This document shows, piece after piece, positions 15,250 to 22,765 of a DNA stretch of 64,000 nt (within the stretch, counting starts at the first letter, position 1; the number at the start of each line of letters is the position of its first letter). The translations under genes and the position numbers were made by a program. The stretch lies in assembly GCF_046764005.1 (NCBI RefSeq), contig NZ_JBKOFW010000001.1, positions 372,001-436,000 on the forward strand, read 5' to 3'. Below the pieces are notes generated by a model. It was not told the DNA's origin and did not search any database. It saw nothing but the letters and a program-made list of their open reading frames with translations. Source of the DNA: Oryzobacter faecalis. Its GTDB lineage: Bacteria > Actinomycetota > Actinomycetes > Actinomycetales > Dermatophilaceae.

Positions 15250-15831
15250 TCACCCGCCGACGAGGGGGACGAACCGGTAGCGGCCGTGGGTGGTGACCAC
15301 GCGTCCTCCGGGCGCGGCCGCGTCGAGCACGACGCGCGTCATCACCCCGTCGACGGGCAGGACGAGGACGCCGCCCTCGGCGAGCTGGGCCACGAGCTCC
15401 TCGGGCAGGCGCGTCGCCATCGCCGAGACGAGGATCCGGTCGAAGGGGCCGTCGTCGGCGGCGCCGAGGCGGTCGGGGTCGGCCTCGCGGATGCGCGCGT
15501 GGCGCAGCCCGGTGCGGTCGAGGTTCTCGCGGCCGACCGCGACGAGCGCGGGCACCCGCTCGACCCCGAGGACCGACCCGGTGGGGCCGGTGAGCTCGGC
15601 GAGGAGGGCCGTGGTCCACGCCGACCCCGACCCGACGTCGAGGACGTGCTGACCGGGCCGCACGTCGAGCAGCTCGAGCATCGCGAGGACGGTGCGCGGC
15701 TGGCTGTTCGTCTGCCCGTGCCCGATGGACAGCGGGCCGTCGTAGCCGGCGTCCCGGCGCACCGCCCGGGGGAGGAAGCGCTCCCGGGGCTGGGCCGCCA
15801 GTGCGGCGGCGACCCGCTCGCTGCGCCCCAT
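15250..15831 (-). CDS. pcm: Protein-L-isoaspartate O-methyltransferase
   Basis: The 193-residue protein has the PCMT motifs: RERFLP, SIGHGQTNSQP where the substrate loop lies, and the SAM-binding VLDVGSGSAWTTALLAEL at about residues 63-80. It methylates isoaspartyl residues in damaged proteins so they can revert to aspartate. The start ATG overlaps the stop of the upstream flavoprotein gene by one base (TGATG), so the two are translationally coupled. It is shorter than the E. coli enzyme but within the actinobacterial range. Confidence 0.9.
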   Translation of the reverse strand: MGRSERVAAALAAQPRERFLPRAVRRDAGYDGPLSIGHGQTNSQPRTVLAMLELLDVRPGQHVLDVGSGSAWTTALLAELTGPTGSVLGVERVPALVAVGRENLDRTGLRHARIREADPDRLGAADDGPFDRILVSAMATRLPEELVAQLAEGGVLVLPVDGVMTRVVLDAAAPGGRVVTTHGRYRFVPLVGG

Positions 15832-17213
15832 CAGAGGTCCAGGTCGGCCAGGGCGGTCGAGACGGCGCGGTGGAAGGTCGGGTAGGCGAAGACCAGGCCG
15901 CGCAGGGCGGCGACGGGCACCCTCGCGTGCACGGCGGTGGCGAGCATCGAGAGCACCTCACCGCCGCTCGGGCCGACGGCCGTGGCGCCGACGAGGTGCC
16001 CTGCCTCCCGGTCGGCGACGAGCTTGACGACGCCCTCGCCGCCCGGACCGTGGATCCAGCCGCGGGTCGAGGCCTGCATCGGGGTCGAGGCGGCGGCCAC
16101 GTCGAGCCCGGCGTCGCGGGCCTGCTGCTCGGACAGGCCCACCGAGCCGACCTCGGGGTCGGTGAAGGTGACCCGGGGGACGGCGTGGTACTCGGCGACG
16201 GGTCCGTCGGCGTCGCCGAGGACGTCGGCCAGCGCGATCCCGGCCTGGTACGTCGACAGGTGGGTGAAGGCTCCGTGGCCGGCGATGTCGCCGACGGCCC
16301 AGAGCCGGTCGCCCGCCCGCATCCGCTCGTCGGTGTCGATGCTGCGGGCGGTGGGGTCGAGCCCCACCGTGTCGAGGCCGACGTCGTGGAGGTTGGGGCG
16401 CCGGCCCGCGGCGACGAGGAGGCGCTCGGCGGTGAGGTCGAGGTCGGTCCCGCCGGCGTCGGTGACCGCCACGGTGAACCGGCCGTCGGCGTGGCCCACG
16501 CGGTGGATCGCGGCGCCGGCGAGGACGCGCACGCCCTCGGCCGCGAAGGCCTTCGCCACGACCTCGGACGCCTCGGGCTCCTCGAGCGCGAGGATCCGCG
16601 GCGCGACCTCGACGATGGTGACCTCGGTGCCGAACCGGGCGAACGCCTGCGCGAGCTCGGCCCCGATGGCGCCGCCACCGACGACGACCATCGAGGCCGG
16701 CAGGTCGGGGGTCGCGAGGATGTCCCGGTTGGTCCAGAACGGGGTGCCGGCGAGCCCGTCGACGGGGGGCGCGGCCGGGGCGGTCCCGGTGTTGAGGACG
16801 ACGCCGCGGCTCGCGACGAACCGCCGGTCACCGACGACGACCGCCCCGGGGCCGTCGAGCCGTCCGTGCCCGCGGACGAACCGGGCCCCCGCCTTCTCGA
16901 GGCGCTCGACGGCCACCCGGTCGTCCCAGTCGTCCGTGGCCTCCTCGCGGATGCGCCGGGAGACGACCGACCAGTCGGGTGCGACCTCGGCGCCGCCGGC
17001 GAGCACGCCGACGCGGCGGGCCTCGGCGAGGGTGCCCGCAGCACGGACCACCATCTTCGAGGGGATGCAGCCGTAGTACGGGCACTCGCCGCCGACGAGC
17101 CGCTCGTCGACGGCGACGACCGTCAGGCCGGCCCTCGCGGCCTCGGTGGCGAGGTGCTCACCGCCGGGCCCGAGGCCGAGGACGACGAGGTCGACGTGCG
17201 CGTCGGTGCTCAT
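15831..17213 (-). CDS. Class I flavoprotein disulfide reductase (Lpd/MerA-like)
   Basis: The 460-residue protein has an N-terminal FAD motif GLGPGG (13-18), the redox pair in GGECPYYGCIPSK (Cys44, Cys49), an NAD(P)-binding VVGGGAIGAELAQ and a C-terminal dimerisation domain. The usual His-x4-Glu dyad of dihydrolipoamide dehydrogenase is missing: the equivalent segment reads AYPTFHRAV. A classical Lpd role is therefore unlikely, and a mercuric-reductase-like or quinone reductase activity is possible. It is the first gene of an operon with pcm. Confidence 0.82.
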   Translation of the reverse strand: MSTDAHVDLVVLGLGPGGEHLATEAARAGLTVVAVDERLVGGECPYYGCIPSKMVVRAAGTLAEARRVGVLAGGAEVAPDWSVVSRRIREEATDDWDDRVAVERLEKAGARFVRGHGRLDGPGAVVVGDRRFVASRGVVLNTGTAPAAPPVDGLAGTPFWTNRDILATPDLPASMVVVGGGAIGAELAQAFARFGTEVTIVEVAPRILALEEPEASEVVAKAFAAEGVRVLAGAAIHRVGHADGRFTVAVTDAGGTDLDLTAERLLVAAGRRPNLHDVGLDTVGLDPTARSIDTDERMRAGDRLWAVGDIAGHGAFTHLSTYQAGIALADVLGDADGPVAEYHAVPRVTFTDPEVGSVGLSEQQARDAGLDVAAASTPMQASTRGWIHGPGGEGVVKLVADREAGHLVGATAVGPSGGEVLSMLATAVHARVPVAALRGLVFAYPTFHRAVSTALADLDL

Positions 17214-17265
17214 GCCCCCATCTTGGGCGCTCCGGGCCGTTTTGGGGGACGGCCACGACCCGACC

Positions 17266-17271
17266 TACCCT
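17266..17271 (+). promoter_or_regulatory. -10 element of a leaderless radical-SAM gene
   Basis: TACCCT ends six bases before the ATG of the TIGR03960 gene, predicting a transcript that begins at the start codon. Confidence 0.5.
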
Positions 17272-17277
17272 TGGGGG

Positions 17278-19248
17278 ATGCCCGGTCAGTCCGTCTTCCG
17301 CTCCCTCGAGCCCTTGCTCGAGCAGGTGAGCAAGCCCATCCAGTACGTGGGCGGCGAGCTGAACTCGACGGTCAAGGACTGGGACCTCGCCGGCGACGCC
17401 ACCGTCCGCTGGGCCCTGATGTACCCGGACGCCTACGAGGTCGGGGTACCGAACCAGGGCGTCATGATCCTCTACGAGGTGCTCAACGAGCGCCCGGACG
17501 CCCTCGCCGAGCGCACCTACGCGGTGTGGCCGGACCTCGAGGCGCTGATGCGTCAGCACGGCGTCCCACAGTTCACCGTCGACGCGCACCGCCCGGTCGG
17601 CGACTTCGACCTGTTCGGCCTGTCGTTCTCCACCGAGCTCGGCTACACGAACATGCTCACCGCGCTCGACCTCGCGGGCATCCCGCTGCACGCGCGCGAC
17701 CGCGACGAGAGCCACCCGATCGTCGTCGCCGGCGGGCACGCCGCGTTCAACCCGGAGCCGATCGCCGACTTCGTCGACGCGGCCGTGGTCGGCGACGGCG
17801 AGGAGGCCGTCCTCGCCGTCACCGACATCGTGTCGGCGTGGAAGCGCGAGGGCCGCCCCGGCGGTCGCCACGAGGTGCTGCTCCGGCTCGCGCGCACCGG
17901 TGGCGTGTACGTCCCGGCGTTCTTCGACGTCACCTACCTGCCCGACGGGCGCATCCAGCGGGTGGCTCCGAACCAGCACGGCATCCCGTGGCGGGTCTCG
18001 AAGCACACCGTCATGGACCTCGACGCCTGGCCGTACCCGAAGCAGCCGCTCGTGCCGCTGGCCGAGTCGGTCCACGAGCGGATGTCGGTCGAGATCTTCC
18101 GTGGCTGCACGCGTGGCTGCCGCTTCTGCCAGGCGGGGATGATCACCCGCCCGGTCCGCGAGCGCTCCATCACCGGCATCGGCGAGATGGTCGAGCGCGG
18201 CCTTGCCGCAACGGGGTTCGAGGAGGTCGGGCTGCTCTCGCTGTCGAGTGCCGACCACTCCGAGATCGCCGACGTCGCCAAGGGCCTCGCCGACCGATAC
18301 GAGGGCACGAACACCGGTCTGTCGCTTCCCTCCACGCGCGTCGACGCCTTCAACATCGACCTCGCCAACGAGCTGACGCGCAACGGGCGCCGCTCCGGCC
18401 TGACCTTCGCCCCCGAGGGCGGGTCCGAGCGGATCCGCAAGGTCATCAACAAGATGGTGAGCGAGGACGACCTGATCCGCACCGTCTCGGCCGCCTACGG
18501 CGCGGGCTGGCGGCAGGTGAAGCTCTACTTCATGTGCGGCCTCCCCACCGAGACCGACGACGACGTCCTGCAGATCGCCGAGCTCGCCAAGCGCGTCATC
18601 GAGACCGGTCGCCAGGTCAGCGGGCGCCGCGACATCCGGTGCACCGTCTCGATCGGCGGGTTCGTCCCGAAGCCGCACACCCCCTTCCAGTGGGCCGCCC
18701 AGCTCGGCGCCGAGGAGACCGACGCGCGCCTGCAGAAGCTGCGCGACGCCATCCGGTCCGACCGGCGGTACGGCTCCTCGATCGGGTTCCGGTACCACGA
18801 CGGCAAGCCCGGCATCGTCGAGGGACTCCTCTCGCGCGGTGACCGCCGGGTCGGTCGCGTCATCGAGGCCGTGTGGCGTGACGGTGGGCGCTTCGACGGC
18901 TGGTCCGAGCACTTCTCGTACGACCGCTGGATGGCGGCCGCGGCCTCCGAGCTCCCGGCCGTCGGCGTCGACGTGGCCTGGTACACGACGCGCGAGCGCG
19001 GCGAGACCGAGGTCCTGCCCTGGGACCACATCGACTCCGGGCTGGACAAGGAGTGGCTCTGGCAGGACTGGCTGGACGCGCTCGACGAGACCGAGGTCGA
19101 GGACTGCCGCTGGACCCCGTGCTTCGACTGCGGCGTCTGCCCGCAGATGAACACCGAGATCGAGATCGGCCCCACGGGCAAGACGCTGCTGCCGCTCACG
19201 GTCCTCGGGTCGGGCCGCGAGGCGATGCGCGAGCACTCGCACGCCTGA
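17278..19248 (+). CDS. TIGR03960-family B12-binding-type radical SAM protein
   Basis: The 656-residue protein has an N-terminal region with ALMYPDAYEVGVPNQG, a Rossmann-like middle, and a radical-SAM core whose cluster ligands lie in GCTRGCRFC (Cys277, Cys281, Cys284). The C-terminus has a CFDCGVC motif. The family is conserved but functionally undefined; it usually lies next to, or fused with, TIGR03936/DUF2344 and RNase G/E, and a role in RNA or ribosome modification is only inferred. The usual partner is present at 21.9 kb, displaced by two unrelated genes. Confidence 0.88.
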   Translation: MPGQSVFRSLEPLLEQVSKPIQYVGGELNSTVKDWDLAGDATVRWALMYPDAYEVGVPNQGVMILYEVLNERPDALAERTYAVWPDLEALMRQHGVPQFTVDAHRPVGDFDLFGLSFSTELGYTNMLTALDLAGIPLHARDRDESHPIVVAGGHAAFNPEPIADFVDAAVVGDGEEAVLAVTDIVSAWKREGRPGGRHEVLLRLARTGGVYVPAFFDVTYLPDGRIQRVAPNQHGIPWRVSKHTVMDLDAWPYPKQPLVPLAESVHERMSVEIFRGCTRGCRFCQAGMITRPVRERSITGIGEMVERGLAATGFEEVGLLSLSSADHSEIADVAKGLADRYEGTNTGLSLPSTRVDAFNIDLANELTRNGRRSGLTFAPEGGSERIRKVINKMVSEDDLIRTVSAAYGAGWRQVKLYFMCGLPTETDDDVLQIAELAKRVIETGRQVSGRRDIRCTVSIGGFVPKPHTPFQWAAQLGAEETDARLQKLRDAIRSDRRYGSSIGFRYHDGKPGIVEGLLSRGDRRVGRVIEAVWRDGGRFDGWSEHFSYDRWMAAAASELPAVGVDVAWYTTRERGETEVLPWDHIDSGLDKEWLWQDWLDALDETEVEDCRWTPCFDCGVCPQMNTEIEIGPTGKTLLPLTVLGSGREAMREHSHA

Positions 19249-19267
19249 CCCGGGCACACTGCTCGGT

Positions 19268-20212
19268 GTGAGCGCGTCCCCGTCCGCCGAGATCACCCTG
19301 CGGTTCCTCGCCGCCCCGACGGATGCCGGCCGGTCGGGCTCGGTGTCCGCGGGGCGCGTCCTGGAGTGGATCGACAAGGCCGGGTACGCCGCTGCCGCCG
19401 GCTGGAGCGGCACGTACTGCGTCACGGCCTACGTCGGGAACGTCCGGTTCACGCGTCCGGTCGAGGTCGGCGACCTCGTCGAGGCGACCGCCCGCGTCGT
19501 CCACACCGGGCGCTCCTCGATGCACGTGACGGTCGACCTCGCCTCGGGCCCGCCGCGCACCCGCGAGCTGGCGCCCGCGACCCGTTGCCTCATGGTCTTC
19601 GTCGCGGTCGACGGGGAGGGGCGCTCGACGCCGGTCCGGGCGTTCACGCCGTCGACGCTGGGGGAGGAGCTGCAGCAGGCCTGGGCGGTGCGCCGGGCGG
19701 AGCTGCGTGCCGAGGTCGAGGAGGCGATGGCGGGGGTCTCGTACACCGACGCCGGGACCGCCCCGCGGGTCGGGCTGCGCTTCCTCGCTGCGCCCACCGA
19801 CGTCAACTGGGGCGGCAAGGTGCACGGCGGCATCGTCATGCGGTGGATCGACGAGGCCGCCCACGTCCTCGCGACGCAGTGGACGGGCGACGCGGCCAAC
19901 GTCGCGATCTTCACGGGCGGCGTGCGGTTCTACCGGCCCCTGCGGATCGGCCACCTCGTCGAGGTCGAGGCGCGGCTGCTGCACACGGGGCGGACCTCGA
20001 TGCACATCGGGGTCCACGTCCGGTCCGGCGACCCCACGGCCGGGCCCTCCGGGATGGAGCTGACGACCTACTGCCGGACCATCTTCGTCGGCATCGACGA
20101 CGAGCGGCGTGCGGTGCCGTGCCCGAGGTGGGAGCCGGTGTCCGACGAGGACCGCCTCCTCGACGCCCATGCCGTCGAGCTGGTCCGGATCCGCGAGCGC
20201 TTCGGCGACTGA
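19268..20212 (+). CDS. Acyl-CoA thioesterase with two hotdog domains
   Basis: The 314-residue protein is an internal duplication: two hotdog domains each containing LRFLAAPTD, a WID(K/E)A helix, VRF.RP and HTGR(S/T)SMH. The second copy retains the WGGKVHGGIVM active-site region, while the first reads SGSVSAGRVL and may be structural. Such enzymes hydrolyse acyl-CoA. The GTG start follows the radical-SAM stop by 19 bases; GTG 19266 is out of frame. It sits between the two radical-SAM-linked genes without an obvious link to them. Confidence 0.85.
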   Translation: MSASPSAEITLRFLAAPTDAGRSGSVSAGRVLEWIDKAGYAAAAGWSGTYCVTAYVGNVRFTRPVEVGDLVEATARVVHTGRSSMHVTVDLASGPPRTRELAPATRCLMVFVAVDGEGRSTPVRAFTPSTLGEELQQAWAVRRAELRAEVEEAMAGVSYTDAGTAPRVGLRFLAAPTDVNWGGKVHGGIVMRWIDEAAHVLATQWTGDAANVAIFTGGVRFYRPLRIGHLVEVEARLLHTGRTSMHIGVHVRSGDPTAGPSGMELTTYCRTIFVGIDDERRAVPCPRWEPVSDEDRLLDAHAVELVRIRERFGD

Positions 20213-20229
20213 CAGACGGCATCGTTGGA

Positions 20230-20283
20230 CACCGAACCTCCGCCTGGGCACCCGATATCGGGTGCCCAGGCGGAGGTTCGGTG
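20230..20283. repeat. Perfect 54-bp palindrome, copy 1 of a repeat family
   Basis: Both 27-base halves are exact complements, from CACCGAACCTCCG at the left to CGGAGGTTCGGTG at the right, with CCCGATATCGGG at the centre. A second copy with the same ends, centre and length is at 53487-53540. It lies between convergent genes and could terminate both, but the family behaviour suggests a REP-like or miniature mobile element. Confidence 0.9.
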
Positions 20284-20331
20284 ACATGTGCCCGACAACC
20301 CAGGAGTGGTGCCGGGTGTCCGGGCGCGCCG

Positions 20332-21699
20332 TCAGCCCACGAGCGCGGTGACGACCTCGCGGAAGGTGGCCGTGTGCCGGTCCACGTCGGCCCGCGAGGT
20401 GTCCGGGCACATGAGCGCCATGTTGTGGAACGGGGTCATGAGGATGCCGCGGTTGCACATCGCCAGGTGCAGGTAGGCGTCGAGGTCGTCGTCGTGCGCG
20501 GCGGCCGACTCCTCGCCGGAGCGCGGCGCGGGGCGCACGAACCGGTACTCGCTGCGCGCGCCCAGCTGCGAGACCGACCACGGCACGTCCAGCTCGTCGA
20601 GGGTCGCCTGCACCCCCTCGGTGAACGCCGTCGCCAGCCCGGTCATGTGCGCGAAGGCCTCCTTCGTCAGCACCCGGTCGAGCGTCGCCCGCATCGCGGC
20701 CGTCGAGAGCGCGTTGCCGGCGAGGGTTCCCCCGACCCCGCCGACGTCGACGATGTCGGCGTCCCCGCCGTCGGTGTGCCGGGTGATGGCCGCGGCGACC
20801 TCCTCGGTGAGGCCGTAGGCGCCGCAGGGGATGCCGCCGCCGATCGACTTGCCGATGACGAACAGGTCCGGCTCGAGGGACCACTCGCGCGTCGCGCCGC
20901 CCCATCCGGCCGAGAAGGTGTGCGTCTCGTCGATGAGCAGGAGCGAGCCGTGCCGGGTCGCGAGCTCGCGGACGCCCTCGAGGAAGCCGGGCTCGGGCAG
21001 GACGATCCCGATGTTGGTCAGCGCGGGCTCGGTGAGGACGACCGCGACGTCGCCGTGGGCGAGCTCGCGCTCGACGGACTCGAGGTCGTTCCACGTCGCG
21101 ACGCGGGTGGTGAGGTCGAGGTCGACCGGGGGAGCGACGTTGCCCGGCCGCGACTCGGCCTTGCCGTCGGGTCCCGGGACCGCGAAGGCCTCGTCGACCG
21201 ACCCGTGGTAGCAGTACGCGAAGACGAGGACCTTGGGTCGCCCGGTGGCGAGGCGGGCGAGGCGGATCGCCCACCGGTTGGCGTCGGTGGCCGACAGGGT
21301 GAAGCTCCACAGCGGCAGGCCGAAGCGGGCGGTCAGCTCGGCGCCGACCCACTGCGCGTCCTCCGTCGGGAGCATCGTCGTGATGCCGCCGAGGTCGCCG
21401 AGGCGGCGCCCCACCGCCTCCACGGTGGCACGGGGGGAGTGGCCGGCCATCGCGCCGGTGTCCCCGAGGGCGAAGTCGACGTAGGTGTGCCCGTCGACGT
21501 CGGCGATGCGGTTGCCGCGCGCGTGGTCGAGGTAGAGCGGGAAGCCGCCGCTCCACTTGTTCATCCACGTCATCGGGACGCGGCCGAAGAGGTTGCCGCC
21601 CGCCTCGAAGAGCTCGCGGCTGCGCGGGTGGCGCTCGGTGTACGTCCTCTGCTCGGCGGCGAGGAGCTCGGCGAGGCGGGACCTGTCGATCTCGGGCAT
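20332..21699 (-). CDS. Class III PLP aminotransferase, glutamate-1-semialdehyde mutase-like
   Basis: The 455-residue protein has class III aminotransferase features: YVDFALGDTGAMAGHSP near the N-terminus, the PLP-phosphate region, LLLIDETHTF with the cofactor Asp, and VIGKSIGGGIPCGAYG with the Schiff-base Lys. It resembles glutamate-1-semialdehyde 2,1-aminomutases, but the heme biosynthesis enzyme is usually shorter and encoded with other hem genes, which are absent here. The substrate is unknown. TATCGT ends six bases before the ATG, so a leaderless mRNA is likely. Confidence 0.82.
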   Translation of the reverse strand: MPEIDRSRLAELLAAEQRTYTERHPRSRELFEAGGNLFGRVPMTWMNKWSGGFPLYLDHARGNRIADVDGHTYVDFALGDTGAMAGHSPRATVEAVGRRLGDLGGITTMLPTEDAQWVGAELTARFGLPLWSFTLSATDANRWAIRLARLATGRPKVLVFAYCYHGSVDEAFAVPGPDGKAESRPGNVAPPVDLDLTTRVATWNDLESVERELAHGDVAVVLTEPALTNIGIVLPEPGFLEGVRELATRHGSLLLIDETHTFSAGWGGATREWSLEPDLFVIGKSIGGGIPCGAYGLTEEVAAAITRHTDGGDADIVDVGGVGGTLAGNALSTAAMRATLDRVLTKEAFAHMTGLATAFTEGVQATLDELDVPWSVSQLGARSEYRFVRPAPRSGEESAAAHDDDLDAYLHLAMCNRGILMTPFHNMALMCPDTSRADVDRHTATFREVVTALVG

Positions 21700-21839
21700 G
21701 CCCGCACGATATCGGCACGGATGCAGCGCCGTCAGCCCCGCTTCCGCCACGGATCAGTGGAGGATGGCGGGCCTCGTCCTCGGAATCCGCAGCGTGAGCC
21801 CGCTGGGTCGCCGATTCGGTGGAGGAGCGCGCCCGCTCC

Positions 21840-21845
21840 TAGGCT
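21840..21845 (+). promoter_or_regulatory. -10 element of a leaderless TIGR03936 gene
   Basis: TAGGCT ends seven bases before the ATG at 21853. The divergent aminotransferase has TATCGT at the same spacing (21706-21711) on the other strand, so the 153-base gap holds two leaderless promoters. Confidence 0.5.
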
Positions 21846-21852
21846 TGTCCCC

Positions 21853-22608
21853 ATGGCCCGCCAGCGCACCCCCGAGGGTCCCCCTCCCGCCCCGGCGGTC
21901 CAGAAGCTCCGCATCCGGTACGCCAAGCGCGGCCGCCTCCGGTTCTCCTCGACCCGCGACTTCTCGCGCGCCCTCGAGCGGGCCCTGCGACGCGCCGACG
22001 TCCCGATGGCGTTCTCCGCGGGCTTCCACCCGCACCCCCTCATCTCCTACGCCAACGGGGCGCCGACCGGCACGGCCAGCGAGGCCGAGTACTTCGAGAT
22101 CCGCGTCACCGAACGGGTCGACGCCGAGGCCGTGCGCGCCGCCCTGGACGAGGCGCTGCCCGACGGCCTCGACGTCCTCGAGGTCGTCGAGGCCGGGCCC
22201 GGCGCCCTCGCCGACCGGCTCGAGGCGAGTGAGTGGCAGCTCGTCGTGCGCGGTGCGGACCCCGCCGCGGTCGAGGAGGCGGTGGCCGGCTACCTCGCCG
22301 CCGAGGTCGCCGAGACGACCCGCACCTTCAAGACGGGTCCGAGGACGTTCGACACGCGCGCCGCGGTGCTGTCGCTGGTGCTCGACGGGGTCGACGAGGA
22401 GGGGTGTGCGATACTGCGGATGGTCGTACGGCACACCACACCGTCCGTGCGCCCCGACGACATCCTGACCGCACTGCGCGCAGTGACCGGGTTCTCGCCG
22501 CCGGTCCCACCCCTGGTGACCCGGCTGGCGCAAGGCCCTCTGCGAGGCGCAGCTGCCGGGGTGGCCGACCCACTGGCCGCCGACAAGGACGCCGCCGGCC
22601 TCGGATAG
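21853..22608 (+). CDS. TIGR03936-family radical SAM-linked protein (DUF2344)
   Basis: The 251-residue protein has the family opening RIRYAKRGRLRFSSTRDF, followed by RALRRADVPMAFSAGFHPHP and a middle with GTASEAEYFEI. In many bacteria it is fused to or adjoins the TIGR03960 radical-SAM protein and precedes RNase E/G and L21-L27-Obg, exactly as here. The function is not established; binding of RNA or of a radical-SAM substrate is inferred. The last 40 residues are low in complexity. Confidence 0.88.
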   Translation: MARQRTPEGPPPAPAVQKLRIRYAKRGRLRFSSTRDFSRALERALRRADVPMAFSAGFHPHPLISYANGAPTGTASEAEYFEIRVTERVDAEAVRAALDEALPDGLDVLEVVEAGPGALADRLEASEWQLVVRGADPAAVEEAVAGYLAAEVAETTRTFKTGPRTFDTRAAVLSLVLDGVDEEGCAILRMVVRHTTPSVRPDDILTALRAVTGFSPPVPPLVTRLAQGPLRGAAAGVADPLAADKDAAGLG

Positions 22609-22765
22609 GTGCCGCGCCGCCCGCGCGAGCCGCTCCGGGGCAGCAGTCGACTTCCGTGTGGGGTGCGCCCCCGCACGATCCGATCGCACACCACGCGGTC
22701 GACGAGGAGCCGGTCCCCCGGCCTCCGGTGTGGTCGTCATCGCGTGGGTGACGGAAGGAGCCATC

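Noticed and set aside
13283..17044. A 1253-codon leftward frame covering fadD and the flavoprotein
   Set aside because: It crosses several recognisable genes on both strands, including the terminator at 15.2 kb, and has biased Arg/Ala/Pro composition.
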